The notes under the pieces are model-generated. The model did no database searches. It was given only the letters and a program-made list of their open reading frames with translations, and was not told the DNA's origin. 64,000 bases of DNA. Origin: Shewanella pealeana ATCC 700345 (GTDB lineage Bacteria; Pseudomonadota; Gammaproteobacteria; Enterobacterales; Shewanellaceae). The DNA lies in assembly GCF_000018285.1 (NCBI RefSeq), contig NC_009901.1, forward strand, positions 3,099,001 to 3,163,000, read 5' to 3'. Shown here in pieces: positions 55,976 through 64,000 of the stretch; within the stretch, counting starts at the first letter, position 1, and each line of letters starts with the position of its first letter. A program made the translations under genes and the position numbers.

Positions 55976-58765
55976 TTGTCGAAAGCTAAACAGATTAAAA
56001 CCAGTCCTAACGATCATCGACTTTACCGCCATATCAAACTCAAAAATGGCTTGTCGGTGTTGCTGGTTGAGGATCAACAGACAAGTCAAGCTGCTGCCTC
56101 GATGGCTGTAGCGGTCGGTCATTTTGACGATCCAGTTTCACGTCCCGGTATGGCCCACTTTCTTGAGCACATGTTGTTTCTCGGTACCGAAAAGTACCCC
56201 GAGTCTGGTGAGTATTCGGCCTTTATCAATCAACACGGCGGCACCAATAATGCTTGGACCGGTACCGAACATACCAACTTCTTTTACAGTATTAATGCCG
56301 AGCAATTCGAAGCTTCGTTAGATCGCTTTAGCCAATTCTTTATTGCTCCACTGTTTAATACTGATTTGGTTGACCGAGAGCGACAGGCTATTGAGTCCGA
56401 GTTTAGCATGAAGCTAAAGGACGATATTCGCCGTGTCTATCAAGTACAAAAAGAAACGGTGAATCCAGCGCACCCGTTTTCAAAGTTTTCCGTTGGTAAC
56501 CTAAAAACCTTGGCAGGTGAAGAAAGTGGGTTAAGGGAAGAACTACTGCACTTTTATCAAGAGAAATACAGTGCAAGCATCATGACTCTGTGCCTAGTAG
56601 CCCCCCTAAACCTAAAGCAGTTAGAAGAACTCGCGAATGAGTACTTCAGTGATATTAGCGACCATATCCGTAAAGACGCTTATCCGGATATTGCTATTTA
56701 CTTACCTGAGCAGCTGCAAACACAAATCAATATCGTGCCGCTCAAAGAGCAAAAACGCGTCGCTATTACCTTTGCCCTGCCCGCTCTCGAACATTTTTAT
56801 CAGCATAAGCCACTGACTTTTATCAGCCACTTATTGGGTTATGAAGGTAAAGGAAGTCTACTGTGCTATTTAAAGGCGTTAGGGCTTGCCGATAACCTCT
56901 CTGCAGGAGGTGGCGTCAATGGCTATAATTTTAAAGATTATAATGTCAGTATTCAGCTGACAGACCGAGGTATTGAAGAGTTAAATACCGTTATAGAAGC
57001 AACATTTGAATACATAGAGTTAATCCGTCAACAGGGCTTGCAAGCTTGGCGTTATGATGAACGAGCAACATTGCTAAAGATTGCGTTTCAATATCAAGAG
57101 CAGGTCGACTCTTTAGATTTAGCCAGCCATCTAAGCATTAATATGCATCACTATGATATTGCAGATATTATTTACGGTGACTACCGTATGGATGGTCTAA
57201 ATCTAGTAGAAACAGAGCAACTACTATCCCTGATGACTCCGCAAAACATGCGAATTCAGTTGATTGCACCTGAGCTTAATACCAACAAACAGGCCGATTG
57301 GTATCACTCGCCTTATCAAATGACCCCCATAGCAGCAGACAAAATCGCTAAATGGTCAAATATCACTGTACGTAATGCGCTGAGCCTACCATCAAAGAAT
57401 CCTTTTATTAATAATGAATGTGTTGCTCGCCCAGATAAAAGTACCAATAAGGTACCTGTTGTTGTTGCACAAAAAACCGGATATCGGATCTGGCATCGAA
57501 AGGATGATGAATTTAACGTCCCAAAGGGACATTTATATTTATCGCTAGATTCAGCACAGGCTGCGGCTTCACCTAAGCACGCAGCGTTGACGCGTCTATA
57601 CGTTGAAATGCTACTCGACTATCTGACTGAATATACATACCAAGCTGAAGTCGCAGGTCTAAGTTACAATATTTACCCGCATCAAGGCGGCATCACGCTA
57701 CATTTAACTGGATTTACTGGCAAACAGGAAGCGCTGCTAGAACTGGTTATAGCAAAAGCGAGAGAGCGTAACTTCACTCAAAGCCGCTTCAATCTGATTA
57801 AGCGCCAAATACTACGGGCTTGGTATAACCACTCTCAAGCTAAACCCATTTCTCAGCTATTTACTAGCCTGACAGTAACCTTACAAAAACGCAGCTTCGA
57901 GCCGTCTAGAATGGCCGAGTTACTCGAAGAAATTACTCTCGATGACCTGCACGCCCATGTTAAAAACTTCTATGAAAAAATTCATTTAGAAGGCCTTGTC
58001 TATGGTGATTGGCTAGAAAGTGAAACAAAGGTGTTGGGTGAGCGCTTAGAAAAAGTGTTATCACTAGTGTCCACTCCCAGCCGAGAATCATCACGAGAAT
58101 TGATTGATTTGTCAGATAAAGGAACCCTTTTACGGGAAATTCCTGCATCACATCCAGATAGTAGCATTATTGTCTACTATCAATCTGATGTGACAACTCC
58201 AGAAACTATGGCACTGTTTAGCCTTCTGAACCACACCATGTCCTCGACTTTCTTCCATGAGTTACGCACGCAGCGCCAACTAGGGTACATGGTCGGGACT
58301 GGCTATCTTCCTCTAAACCGTTATCCGGGGATTATTTTTTATATCCAGTCGCCAACATCCGGCCCAAAACAATTACTAGAAGCGATAGATGAGTTTATCG
58401 CTGACTTTACCTATGCCATATTACAAATCACCAACGCGCAGTGGGAATCAACTAAACACGGACTTATCAATCAATTACTTGTAAAAGACTCGAGCCTTAA
58501 AGCCCGCAGTCAACGTTACTGGTCAAGCATAGGCAACAAAGACTATAAGTTTAACCAAAGAGAGTCTGTCGCTGAACACATAAAATCTCTCACCCGCGCC
58601 GATCTTATTAAATTCATCATGCAGAAAATGCGCACCAAGCATTGTGATCGTTTAGTGTTATTTAGTACAGGTGACTCTCACTTAGAACAGGCACCTCTTG
58701 AGTCAGACAAAATGATCACCGATCTTCGCGCTTTCAAACAAGCTGCTCAGCAATTTGATTATTGA
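55976..58765 (+). CDS. Insulinase-family (M16) zinc metalloprotease
   Basis: A 929-residue protease like E. coli pitrilysin (PtrA, 962 aa), but without a signal peptide, so apparently cytoplasmic. The inverted zinc motif HFLEHMLFLGT is near residue 60, and the downstream Glu ligand is in ERQAIESEFSMKLKDD. The rest of the four-domain clamshell is present (AFFVGSG-like region HELRTQRQLGYMVGTGYLPL in the last domain). The start is a TTG at 55976 with GGAG seven bases upstream. A long inverted repeat follows. Confidence 0.92.
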   Translation: MSKAKQIKTSPNDHRLYRHIKLKNGLSVLLVEDQQTSQAAASMAVAVGHFDDPVSRPGMAHFLEHMLFLGTEKYPESGEYSAFINQHGGTNNAWTGTEHTNFFYSINAEQFEASLDRFSQFFIAPLFNTDLVDRERQAIESEFSMKLKDDIRRVYQVQKETVNPAHPFSKFSVGNLKTLAGEESGLREELLHFYQEKYSASIMTLCLVAPLNLKQLEELANEYFSDISDHIRKDAYPDIAIYLPEQLQTQINIVPLKEQKRVAITFALPALEHFYQHKPLTFISHLLGYEGKGSLLCYLKALGLADNLSAGGGVNGYNFKDYNVSIQLTDRGIEELNTVIEATFEYIELIRQQGLQAWRYDERATLLKIAFQYQEQVDSLDLASHLSINMHHYDIADIIYGDYRMDGLNLVETEQLLSLMTPQNMRIQLIAPELNTNKQADWYHSPYQMTPIAADKIAKWSNITVRNALSLPSKNPFINNECVARPDKSTNKVPVVVAQKTGYRIWHRKDDEFNVPKGHLYLSLDSAQAAASPKHAALTRLYVEMLLDYLTEYTYQAEVAGLSYNIYPHQGGITLHLTGFTGKQEALLELVIAKARERNFTQSRFNLIKRQILRAWYNHSQAKPISQLFTSLTVTLQKRSFEPSRMAELLEEITLDDLHAHVKNFYEKIHLEGLVYGDWLESETKVLGERLEKVLSLVSTPSRESSRELIDLSDKGTLLREIPASHPDSSIIVYYQSDVTTPETMALFSLLNHTMSSTFFHELRTQRQLGYMVGTGYLPLNRYPGIIFYIQSPTSGPKQLLEAIDEFIADFTYAILQITNAQWESTKHGLINQLLVKDSSLKARSQRYWSSIGNKDYKFNQRESVAEHIKSLTRADLIKFIMQKMRTKHCDRLVLFSTGDSHLEQAPLESDKMITDLRAFKQAAQQFDY

Positions 58766-58807
58766 AATTTAACGACCAACAACGCATTAACAAGCAGCCC
58801 TCACTTT

Positions 58808-58860
58808 TGATATAGACTTTTACTTATAAGTAACTAAACACCATAAAAAAGTCTATATCA
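58808..58860. repeat. 14-bp inverted repeat after the M16 protease gene
   Basis: TGATATAGACTTTT on the left and AAAAGTCTATATCA on the right, with an ACTTATAAGT palindrome in the loop. AT-rich, without a terminal T-run. It may act as an mRNA 3'-end stabiliser or weak terminator. Confidence 0.65.
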
Positions 58861-59057
58861 CTAAACCGTCCACTGTTGTTAGCGCAATAATCCACACGCA
58901 ACACAAATTCGAGCTTAAACCGCAGGGTAACAGAAAGGATAAGAATGATTATCTGCTACAATTACCTCTATAATTTTTGACAATACCCTCGCTTTCTGAA
59001 AAGGTGGTGATAACAAGTAGTTGCCTTTCAATGTTGGCTAATAATCAAACAGAAAAT

Positions 59058-62000
59058 ATGCCTAGAATTCTTATAAAAATCGCGACTTTTCTACTCTTTT
59101 GCATTTCTATGGCAAATTCTGCCTATGCATTAACCTTAAACTCTACTTCTTTAGGCGTTCAAGATGGTTTATCACAAAGCAATGTGACCTCCATTGTCGA
59201 AGATGCCGATGGTTATATCTGGATAGGAACAGTCAATGGCCTTAATCGATATGACGGTAAAGAGTTTCGCCATTACTTCCCATCCAAAGAGAATGAACTC
59301 CCAAGTGCATTCATTCGTAGTCTATTTATCAGCGATACGGGTGTAATGTACATAGGTACTGATAAAGGTCTAGCTGTTTATGATTCATTAACCGATAGAG
59401 TGATCTCAATAAAGTCAGGCGACTTTCTTAAAGAACAAGCTATTTGGTCAATATCTGATAATGGAAATGAAATTATTATTGGGGCAGAGAATGCAGTTTA
59501 TATAACACAAGAAAATTCAAAAGAAGCTGTTCTTGAATTATTAAACTCCTACAGTGGCGATTATAATGGAGTAAAGCAAGCAATTCATTTCAAGAATGAA
59601 ATATACATAAGGAATTATATAGGCGAAGTTAAATCAATACAAAACACCCATGAACTTTACTTCCAAAAAGCTACAGCAATAAAAGAAATCAACAATAAAC
59701 TAGTCGTGTTCACAACCGACGGTATATATGAGATGGCAAACGCGTCATTCTCAAAAAAAAATAACGATTCATTTATAAGCGTTTCCTCTGGAGATGGGCA
59801 TTTCGCATTAAAAGAAAGTGCCATCTATGATATATCGAAACTTACAAGCCCTTTATTAATCGGAACCCCATCTCTATCAGAAAGAGAACTAAACCTGTCA
59901 AGGATAAATATTTTTAGAGGGTTAAATAAAACCTTCATAGCACATCAAAATGAAGGGGTAATTATAATAGATGATAATTATAATCTCATCCAAAGTATTA
60001 CTAACAACATTGGCAACGTATGGTCTATATCTGAAGACGACGAAAATAAAATTTTAGTAACTACTGAGGATAGTAAACTAAAACTGTATAACTTAGAATT
60101 TGAACTAATTAAAGAATATGAAACTGGACTATATGGAAACAAATCAGCTTTAACGGTTGATAACAATATATACATTGCCAGCGATCTAGGCCTTTTTTCT
60201 ATCAATAAACAGACTGAAGTCTTATCCAGTGTGAACCAAGGTTCATACTTCCTGTTAGAGAAATTAAACGATGGTAAGACCATAGTTGCTGGTTCATCAA
60301 ATGGATCCATATTAAAATATAACACTCTAGACAAATCATCTAAGAACATTAGAATTGACAGAGTAAACCCTATATTTGACATTCAAGAACTAAATAACTC
60401 TTTGTATGTTGGTACGCAAAGCGGCCTATATAAAGTTGAAAACAACAAAACAAAAATAATATATGACGAAAACTTTGTAACAAGCATTACAAAATCTGGT
60501 AGTTCACTATACTTCGGAACAAGCACTGGGATAAAAAAGTACTCAACAACGAGAAACAGCATTGAAGATGTTTACTCCAACAAAAAACCGATATTTTCTT
60601 TAGCCATAAATAATCAACAGTTATACGCATCATCGATAAATGAAGTGATCATTCATAACTTCAAAAACACTTCAACTTCAATACTAACTAATGAGTTAGG
60701 AGCGCAAGAAGAATACAATTTACAATCTATCCTAGACAATGATAGTGAAGTTTATATTGGTGGTATTTCCGGAGTCAGTAGAATAATCACTAAAGAATTG
60801 AATTCTTTTTTAGAACGCAACACTCCGCCTATAACCGAACTAACAGAACTTTCGATCTTTAATATTATCGAAGAACCAAATGGCTCCGTACTAAAAAATC
60901 AATTATCTCAGACAGATAAAATAAAGTTGAAATATTCTGACTACCCCTTCACTCTATCTTTTAGCAGCCCAGGCAGCTCTTTTAAACATATTAACTATGT
61001 ATATCAAATGCAGGGACTTTCGGAATCTCAGATCCAATCAAAAGGCACAAATTCGGCAACCTATACCAATTTGTCTCCAGGGGATTATATTTTTTCCATC
61101 TATGCAATAGACCCTGTTACGGGTAAGAAAGGACAAATTCGTGAGTTAAATATTGAGATCACACCACCTTGGTGGTTATCAATCACGGCGAAGTTTATCT
61201 ATCTACTCTGTTTCATATTCATCTCTATCTTAATTATCAAAACCATACTACGTCGGCGTGAAATTCAAAGACAGATAGCCAAGAGTGAGGAGCGCCTTAA
61301 GCTTTCTCTTTGGGGAAGTGGCGATGAAATGTGGGACTGGGACATTGAAACAGGCCAAATTTACCGCTCAAATATCTGGGGCTCCCTAGAGTTCCCTCAA
61401 GATGGACAGCGTTCAGGTAATAATGGGGAAGAGAGTAACATCCACCCAATGGATCAGGAGCGTGTCCGCGAAGCATTAAATAAACATTTTTACGGTGAAA
61501 CCGATCACTTTGAAGCGGCCTATCGAGTCAAAGGCAAATCAAACGACTGGGTTTGGATCTTAGATAGAGCGAAAATTGTTGAACGTGATGAAAACGATAA
61601 TGCGCTCAGAATGACAGGAACCATCAAAAACATCAGCAACTTTAAGCAAGCCGAAGAACAATTAAGATTGTTTGAACGGGCCATTCAGAATATTTCTGAA
61701 GGTATGTTTATTCTCGATAGAAACTTTAAGTTTGTAGAAGTGAATGAAGCATGCTGCGACTTATCTATGATGAGTAAGAATGAGCTCATTGGCACCCTAT
61801 TTAATTTTGATCTCTATCCAGATAGCTATTCAGAGCAGATCCGTTCAATACTTAAGCAACAAGGCCGTTGGAACAATGAAGTCGAATCAATAAGAGGCAA
61901 CGGCAGCAGCTTTTTAATGGAGCTCTCCGTCGATGCTATTTATGATGAGCAAGGCGAACTATCACATTTTGTAGGTGTATTCTCCGATGTCAGTCGCCGT

Positions 62001-63341
62001 AAACAACAAGAAGAAGAGCTTAGAAAACTCACAAACAACGATCTGCTAACTAACTTACCTAACCGTTCTAATTTGATGGTAACCCTTGGCAACCTAGTCA
62101 AGAGAGACTCTCACCATACTCTGATGGTTTTAGATTTAGATAATTTTAAGAAAATTAATGATTCATTAGGGCATCAAGCCGGAGATGAACTTTTAGTACA
62201 AGTGTCAGAACGTATTCAAGTCGCCGTACCTAGTCATACCAGTATCTATCGCTTAGGTGGAGATGAGTTTGCAATATTAGTTGATAAAAATCCTGATATC
62301 GGGACTAGCGCCATAATTGCCAAAAACGTTATTCACGCCTTCGAAGCCTCTTTTGAACTAAGCAGTGAAAAAGTCGTCGTTGGTTTAAGTATTGGTATTG
62401 TGTTGTATCCAGAAGATGATCAAAACGAGCAGGCGCTCCTAAGAAAGGCAGATATCGCTATGTATCATGCTAAATCAGCAGGTGGTAACCGTTATCAATT
62501 CTACTCTGAATCCTTGAACAAAAATGCCATTCGCCAGTTAGAAGTTGAAAACCTGATTAGAGATGGCCTTAAAGACGATCTATTTGAAGTCTATTATCAG
62601 CCTAAAGTCGATTTAAAAACTGGCCATATGGCGGGAATGGAAGCCTTAGTGCGCTTAAATCACCCAGAGCTAGGTTTAATCGCACCTAATGAATTTATCC
62701 CATTAGCAGAAGAGAATGGCTTGATTGTCGAAATTGGCGATGTAGTACTCAAGAAAGCCTGCTTCGCGGCGCAAAAGTGGCGCTCACAAGGCTTGTTCAA
62801 CGGACGAGTCGCTGTCAATTTATCGTCGAAACAGTTCGCATTACCTGATTTACAGCAGCGAGTCGAGTCAATTTTACGTCTAACTCAATTACCCGCCGCT
62901 AATTTAGAGCTCGAAATAACCGAAGGTACGGTTATTAAAGAGCCTGAAAAAGCAATCAAAGTGATGCAGCAATTATCTAAAATGGGCGTTAGTTTAGCCC
63001 TCGACGATTTTGGTACCGGTTACTCATCACTTTCTTATTTAAAGCGCTTTCCTATCCACACTTTAAAAATTGACAAGGCTTTTGTTGATGATATTGACAA
63101 GTCTGATCGCGATCTAAAAATGGTCGACTCTATTATCACTATTGCCCACAATATGGGGCTCTCAGTGGTTGGTGAAGGTGTTGAAGATGCCTCTCAGCTC
63201 AGTATATTGCGCGCCTTAAAATGTGAAGAGATCCAAGGCTATATCTTCAGCAAGCCTGTGACTGAATCCAAATTTACCCTGCTACTTCAGCAAGACTCGA
63301 ATAACCAACCAATGACAGCACTCCCCGCAAAAAGAGGTTAA
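59058..63341 (+). CDS. Periplasmic-propeller PAS-GGDEF-EAL membrane sensor
   Basis: A large c-di-GMP enzyme, 1,427 residues with the ATG at 59058, which gives the clean signal peptide MPRILIKIATFLLFCISMANSAYA; the frame is open to 58977. A periplasmic two-component-regulator propeller spans about 25-600 (LGVQDGLSQSNVTSIVEDADGYIWIGTVNGLNRYDG and repeats of YIASDLGLFSIN type), then a Y_Y_Y domain (LSFSSPGSSFKHINYVYQMQGL) and a membrane helix near 705-730. Two PAS regions follow (about 745-985). GGDEF is intact (YRLGGDEFAILV, about 1065), and EAL also (GMEALVRLNHPE, about 1194; LALDDFGTGYSSLSYL). The propeller coding region (59.4-60.9 kb) is visibly more AT-rich than the enzymatic half. It is 98 bp upstream of the repeat-peptide gene on the same strand. 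Confidence 0.93.
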   Translation: MPRILIKIATFLLFCISMANSAYALTLNSTSLGVQDGLSQSNVTSIVEDADGYIWIGTVNGLNRYDGKEFRHYFPSKENELPSAFIRSLFISDTGVMYIGTDKGLAVYDSLTDRVISIKSGDFLKEQAIWSISDNGNEIIIGAENAVYITQENSKEAVLELLNSYSGDYNGVKQAIHFKNEIYIRNYIGEVKSIQNTHELYFQKATAIKEINNKLVVFTTDGIYEMANASFSKKNNDSFISVSSGDGHFALKESAIYDISKLTSPLLIGTPSLSERELNLSRINIFRGLNKTFIAHQNEGVIIIDDNYNLIQSITNNIGNVWSISEDDENKILVTTEDSKLKLYNLEFELIKEYETGLYGNKSALTVDNNIYIASDLGLFSINKQTEVLSSVNQGSYFLLEKLNDGKTIVAGSSNGSILKYNTLDKSSKNIRIDRVNPIFDIQELNNSLYVGTQSGLYKVENNKTKIIYDENFVTSITKSGSSLYFGTSTGIKKYSTTRNSIEDVYSNKKPIFSLAINNQQLYASSINEVIIHNFKNTSTSILTNELGAQEEYNLQSILDNDSEVYIGGISGVSRIITKELNSFLERNTPPITELTELSIFNIIEEPNGSVLKNQLSQTDKIKLKYSDYPFTLSFSSPGSSFKHINYVYQMQGLSESQIQSKGTNSATYTNLSPGDYIFSIYAIDPVTGKKGQIRELNIEITPPWWLSITAKFIYLLCFIFISILIIKTILRRREIQRQIAKSEERLKLSLWGSGDEMWDWDIETGQIYRSNIWGSLEFPQDGQRSGNNGEESNIHPMDQERVREALNKHFYGETDHFEAAYRVKGKSNDWVWILDRAKIVERDENDNALRMTGTIKNISNFKQAEEQLRLFERAIQNISEGMFILDRNFKFVEVNEACCDLSMMSKNELIGTLFNFDLYPDSYSEQIRSILKQQGRWNNEVESIRGNGSSFLMELSVDAIYDEQGELSHFVGVFSDVSRRKQQEEELRKLTNNDLLTNLPNRSNLMVTLGNLVKRDSHHTLMVLDLDNFKKINDSLGHQAGDELLVQVSERIQVAVPSHTSIYRLGGDEFAILVDKNPDIGTSAIIAKNVIHAFEASFELSSEKVVVGLSIGIVLYPEDDQNEQALLRKADIAMYHAKSAGGNRYQFYSESLNKNAIRQLEVENLIRDGLKDDLFEVYYQPKVDLKTGHMAGMEALVRLNHPELGLIAPNEFIPLAEENGLIVEIGDVVLKKACFAAQKWRSQGLFNGRVAVNLSSKQFALPDLQQRVESILRLTQLPAANLELEITEGTVIKEPEKAIKVMQQLSKMGVSLALDDFGTGYSSLSYLKRFPIHTLKIDKAFVDDIDKSDRDLKMVDSIITIAHNMGLSVVGEGVEDASQLSILRALKCEEIQGYIFSKPVTESKFTLLLQQDSNNQPMTALPAKRG

Positions 63342-63381
63342 AAGACGCAACGCAGGAAACATTGGCACAACAACTGCAACA

Positions 63382-63434
63382 ACCTTCTCATAAGTCAAAA
63401 ATATTATTTTATATTTAAAACTCTACGAGAAGGT
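63382..63434 (+). promoter_or_regulatory. Inverted repeat that could hide the ribosome site of the repeat-peptide gene
   Basis: ACCTTCTC (63382-63389) is the exact complement of GAGAAGGT (63427-63434), which contains the Shine-Dalgarno sequence of the following gene. In RNA this would place the ribosome site in a stem with a 37-nt AU-rich loop. Regulation is inferred only. Confidence 0.5.
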
Positions 63435-63439
63435 ACAAA

Positions 63440-63766
63440 ATGAAAACAATAATTAAAGGTTTAGTTACTTCTGCAGTCATCGCTTGCTCTATGCCAGCAT
63501 TCGCATCTCAAAATTCAGATGTAGCTCAATCCAATGTATTTGACCTAAATACAAATATTAGCTTAGCGGGCATTCCAAACATTAGATTCAAGCCTGTACA
63601 AACAGCGGGTATTCCAAACATTCGATTCAAGCCTGTACAAACTGCGGGTATCCCAAACATTCGATTCAAGCCTGTGCAAACAGCGGGTATTCCAAACATT
63701 CGATTCAAGCCTGTACAAACTGCTGGTATTCCAAACATTCGATTTGCAAACCAAGCAACTGCTTAA
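63440..63766 (+). CDS. Exported tandem-repeat peptide precursor (4.6 x 13 residues)
   Basis: A 108-residue protein of no family I recognise. Sec signal peptide MKTIIKGLVTSAVIACSMPAFA, a short spacer (SQNSDVAQSNVFDLNTNISL), then four identical AGIPNIRFKPVQT units and a fifth AGIPNIRF followed by ANQATA. At DNA level the units are 39 bp (63566-63745), nearly identical but with scattered synonymous changes (ATT/ATC, ACA/ACT, GCG/GCT, GTA/GTG). Only silent changes plus one codon swap for Arg (AGA/CGA) have accumulated, so the peptide sequence itself seems conserved by selection. GAAGG precedes the ATG. Repeated release of an exported 13-mer, a repeat-based adhesin or a binding scaffold are all possible. 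Confidence 0.85.
   Translation: MKTIIKGLVTSAVIACSMPAFASQNSDVAQSNVFDLNTNISLAGIPNIRFKPVQTAGIPNIRFKPVQTAGIPNIRFKPVQTAGIPNIRFKPVQTAGIPNIRFANQATA
63566..63745 (+). repeat. 39-bp in-frame tandem repeats (4 full, 1 partial)
   Basis: Units start at 63566, 63605, 63644, 63683 and 63722 (partial). Each encodes AGIPNIRFKPVQT. Confidence 0.95.
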
Positions 63767-63780
63767 TAAAGGACATAAAG

Positions 63781-63897
63781 ATGTTTGATTCAATTAAGAA
63801 AGTCCTAGGTTTTGAAAAGCCCGCTCGTAAAAAAGTTCAGCTTCCTGAAGGTTTGAACCATTTACAAGTAATCCCAGCTAAAGTCTGGTGGAATTAA
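63781..63897 (+). CDS. 38-residue microprotein 1 (unknown family)
   Basis: Starts 12 bp after the repeat-peptide stop, with AAAGGAC upstream. Reading: MFDSIKKVLGFEKPARKKV, then QLPEGLNHLQ, then VIPAKVWWN and stop. It has no signal peptide; the first half is a basic amphipathic stretch. The start of the next gene is a close paralogue (MFNSLMKVLGLAKPARKKV, QLPDGL), so the N-terminal 25 residues are conserved while the tail may vary, a pattern seen for leader/core peptides. Too short for routine gene callers. Function unknown. Confidence 0.75.
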   Translation: MFDSIKKVLGFEKPARKKVQLPEGLNHLQVIPAKVWWN

Positions 63898-63924
63898 GTT
63901 CGCCAAAGATTAAGGAGTATGATT

Positions 63925-64000
63925 ATGTTTAATTCATTAATGAAAGTACTTGGATTAGCTAAACCTGCTCGTAAGAAGGTGCAGTTGCCTGATGGCCTAG
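63925..64000 (+). CDS. Paralogous microprotein 2 (partial, cut by the window end)
   Basis: ATG at 63925 with AAGGAG eight bases upstream. The visible residues are MFNSLMKVLGLAKPARKKV then QLPDGL. Of 25 aligned residues 19 are identical to microprotein 1. Its end lies outside the window, so its length and tail are unknown. Confidence 0.75.
   Translation, partial: MFNSLMKVLGLAKPARKKVQLPDGL

Noticed and set aside
58977..59057. Longer start for the propeller sensor at a TTG
   Set aside because: It would put 27 polar residues in front of a clean signal peptide, and there is no ribosome site before it.
63526..63793. Minus-strand ORFs with repeats of FGIPAVCTGLNRM
   Set aside because: Antisense to the 39-bp repeats; no ribosome sites and no signal sequence, whereas the plus-strand frame has both.

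Overview
The window reads as chromosomal DNA of a marine gammaproteobacterium of the Shewanella type. This rests on gene content and order: motY next to rnt, a CrbS/CrbR-type acetate-switch pair beside acs, a DcaP-type porin, a tol-pal operon followed by a lysine tRNA array, and E. coli-like synteny around ydiJ/ppsA/ppsR/aroH and smrB/prmB/aroC/yfcL. The genus is an inference; no database was searched.

Layout. 1-9.3 kb: partial YdiJ-type FAD/Fe-S oxidase, PEP synthase with its regulatory kinase/phosphorylase PpsR, an AroH-like DAHP synthase, a RimJ-like acetyltransferase destroyed by a frameshift and a MITE, an acyl-CoA thioesterase and a CrbR-like regulator. 9.3-20.5 kb: PuuB-like oxidase, a small lipoprotein with five 13-residue repeats, the CrbS-like symporter-kinase, acs, radD, grxA and a DcaP-like porin. 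A palindrome of form TAGAC(T/C)-AA-(A/G)GTCTA lies upstream of crbR and acs, with a degenerate version upstream of the porin, which suggests one acetate-response regulon. 21.1-22.9 kb: twelve identical tRNA-Lys(UUU) genes in 134-bp units with largely alternating spacers, plus a decayed thirteenth copy. 23.0-28.2 kb: cpoB-pal-tolB-tolA-tolR-tolQ-ybgC, read on the minus strand. 28.3-32.9 kb: prolyl oligopeptidase, a candidate small RNA, motY and rnt. 32.9-34.2 kb: a complete IS3-family element. 34.2-39.1 kb: peroxiredoxin, antiporter-family protein, upp and purMN. 39.2-46.7 kb: two further copies of the MITE around a DUF1254 protein, a TPR-GGDEF protein, nagD and an M28 peptidase. 47-55.6 kb: asnB, an IS remnant, a SPOUT methyltransferase, yfcL, an ATP-NAD-kinase-like protein, an MFS carrier, aroC, prmB, smrB and sixA. 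56-63.3 kb: an M16 protease and a large propeller-PAS-GGDEF-EAL sensor.

The most unusual locus is at the right edge (63.4-64.0 kb). A Sec-exported 108-residue protein carries four exact copies of a 13-residue unit (AGIPNIRFKPVQT) plus a partial fifth. It is followed at once by two paralogous microproteins that share an N-terminal segment; the first is 38 residues long and ends in WWN, the second is cut by the window edge. I recognise none of these families. The layout suggests a peptide-producing cassette, possibly a multicopy exported peptide and/or RiPP-like precursors, whose processing genes would lie beyond the window. That is a hypothesis.

Mobile DNA shapes the window in several ways: three MITE copies (two with clean 3-bp target duplications, one of them inside a gene), a possible solo MITE end, a full IS3-family element with a 3-bp duplication, and a separate IS end remnant that now looks like the terminator of a minus-strand methyltransferase gene.
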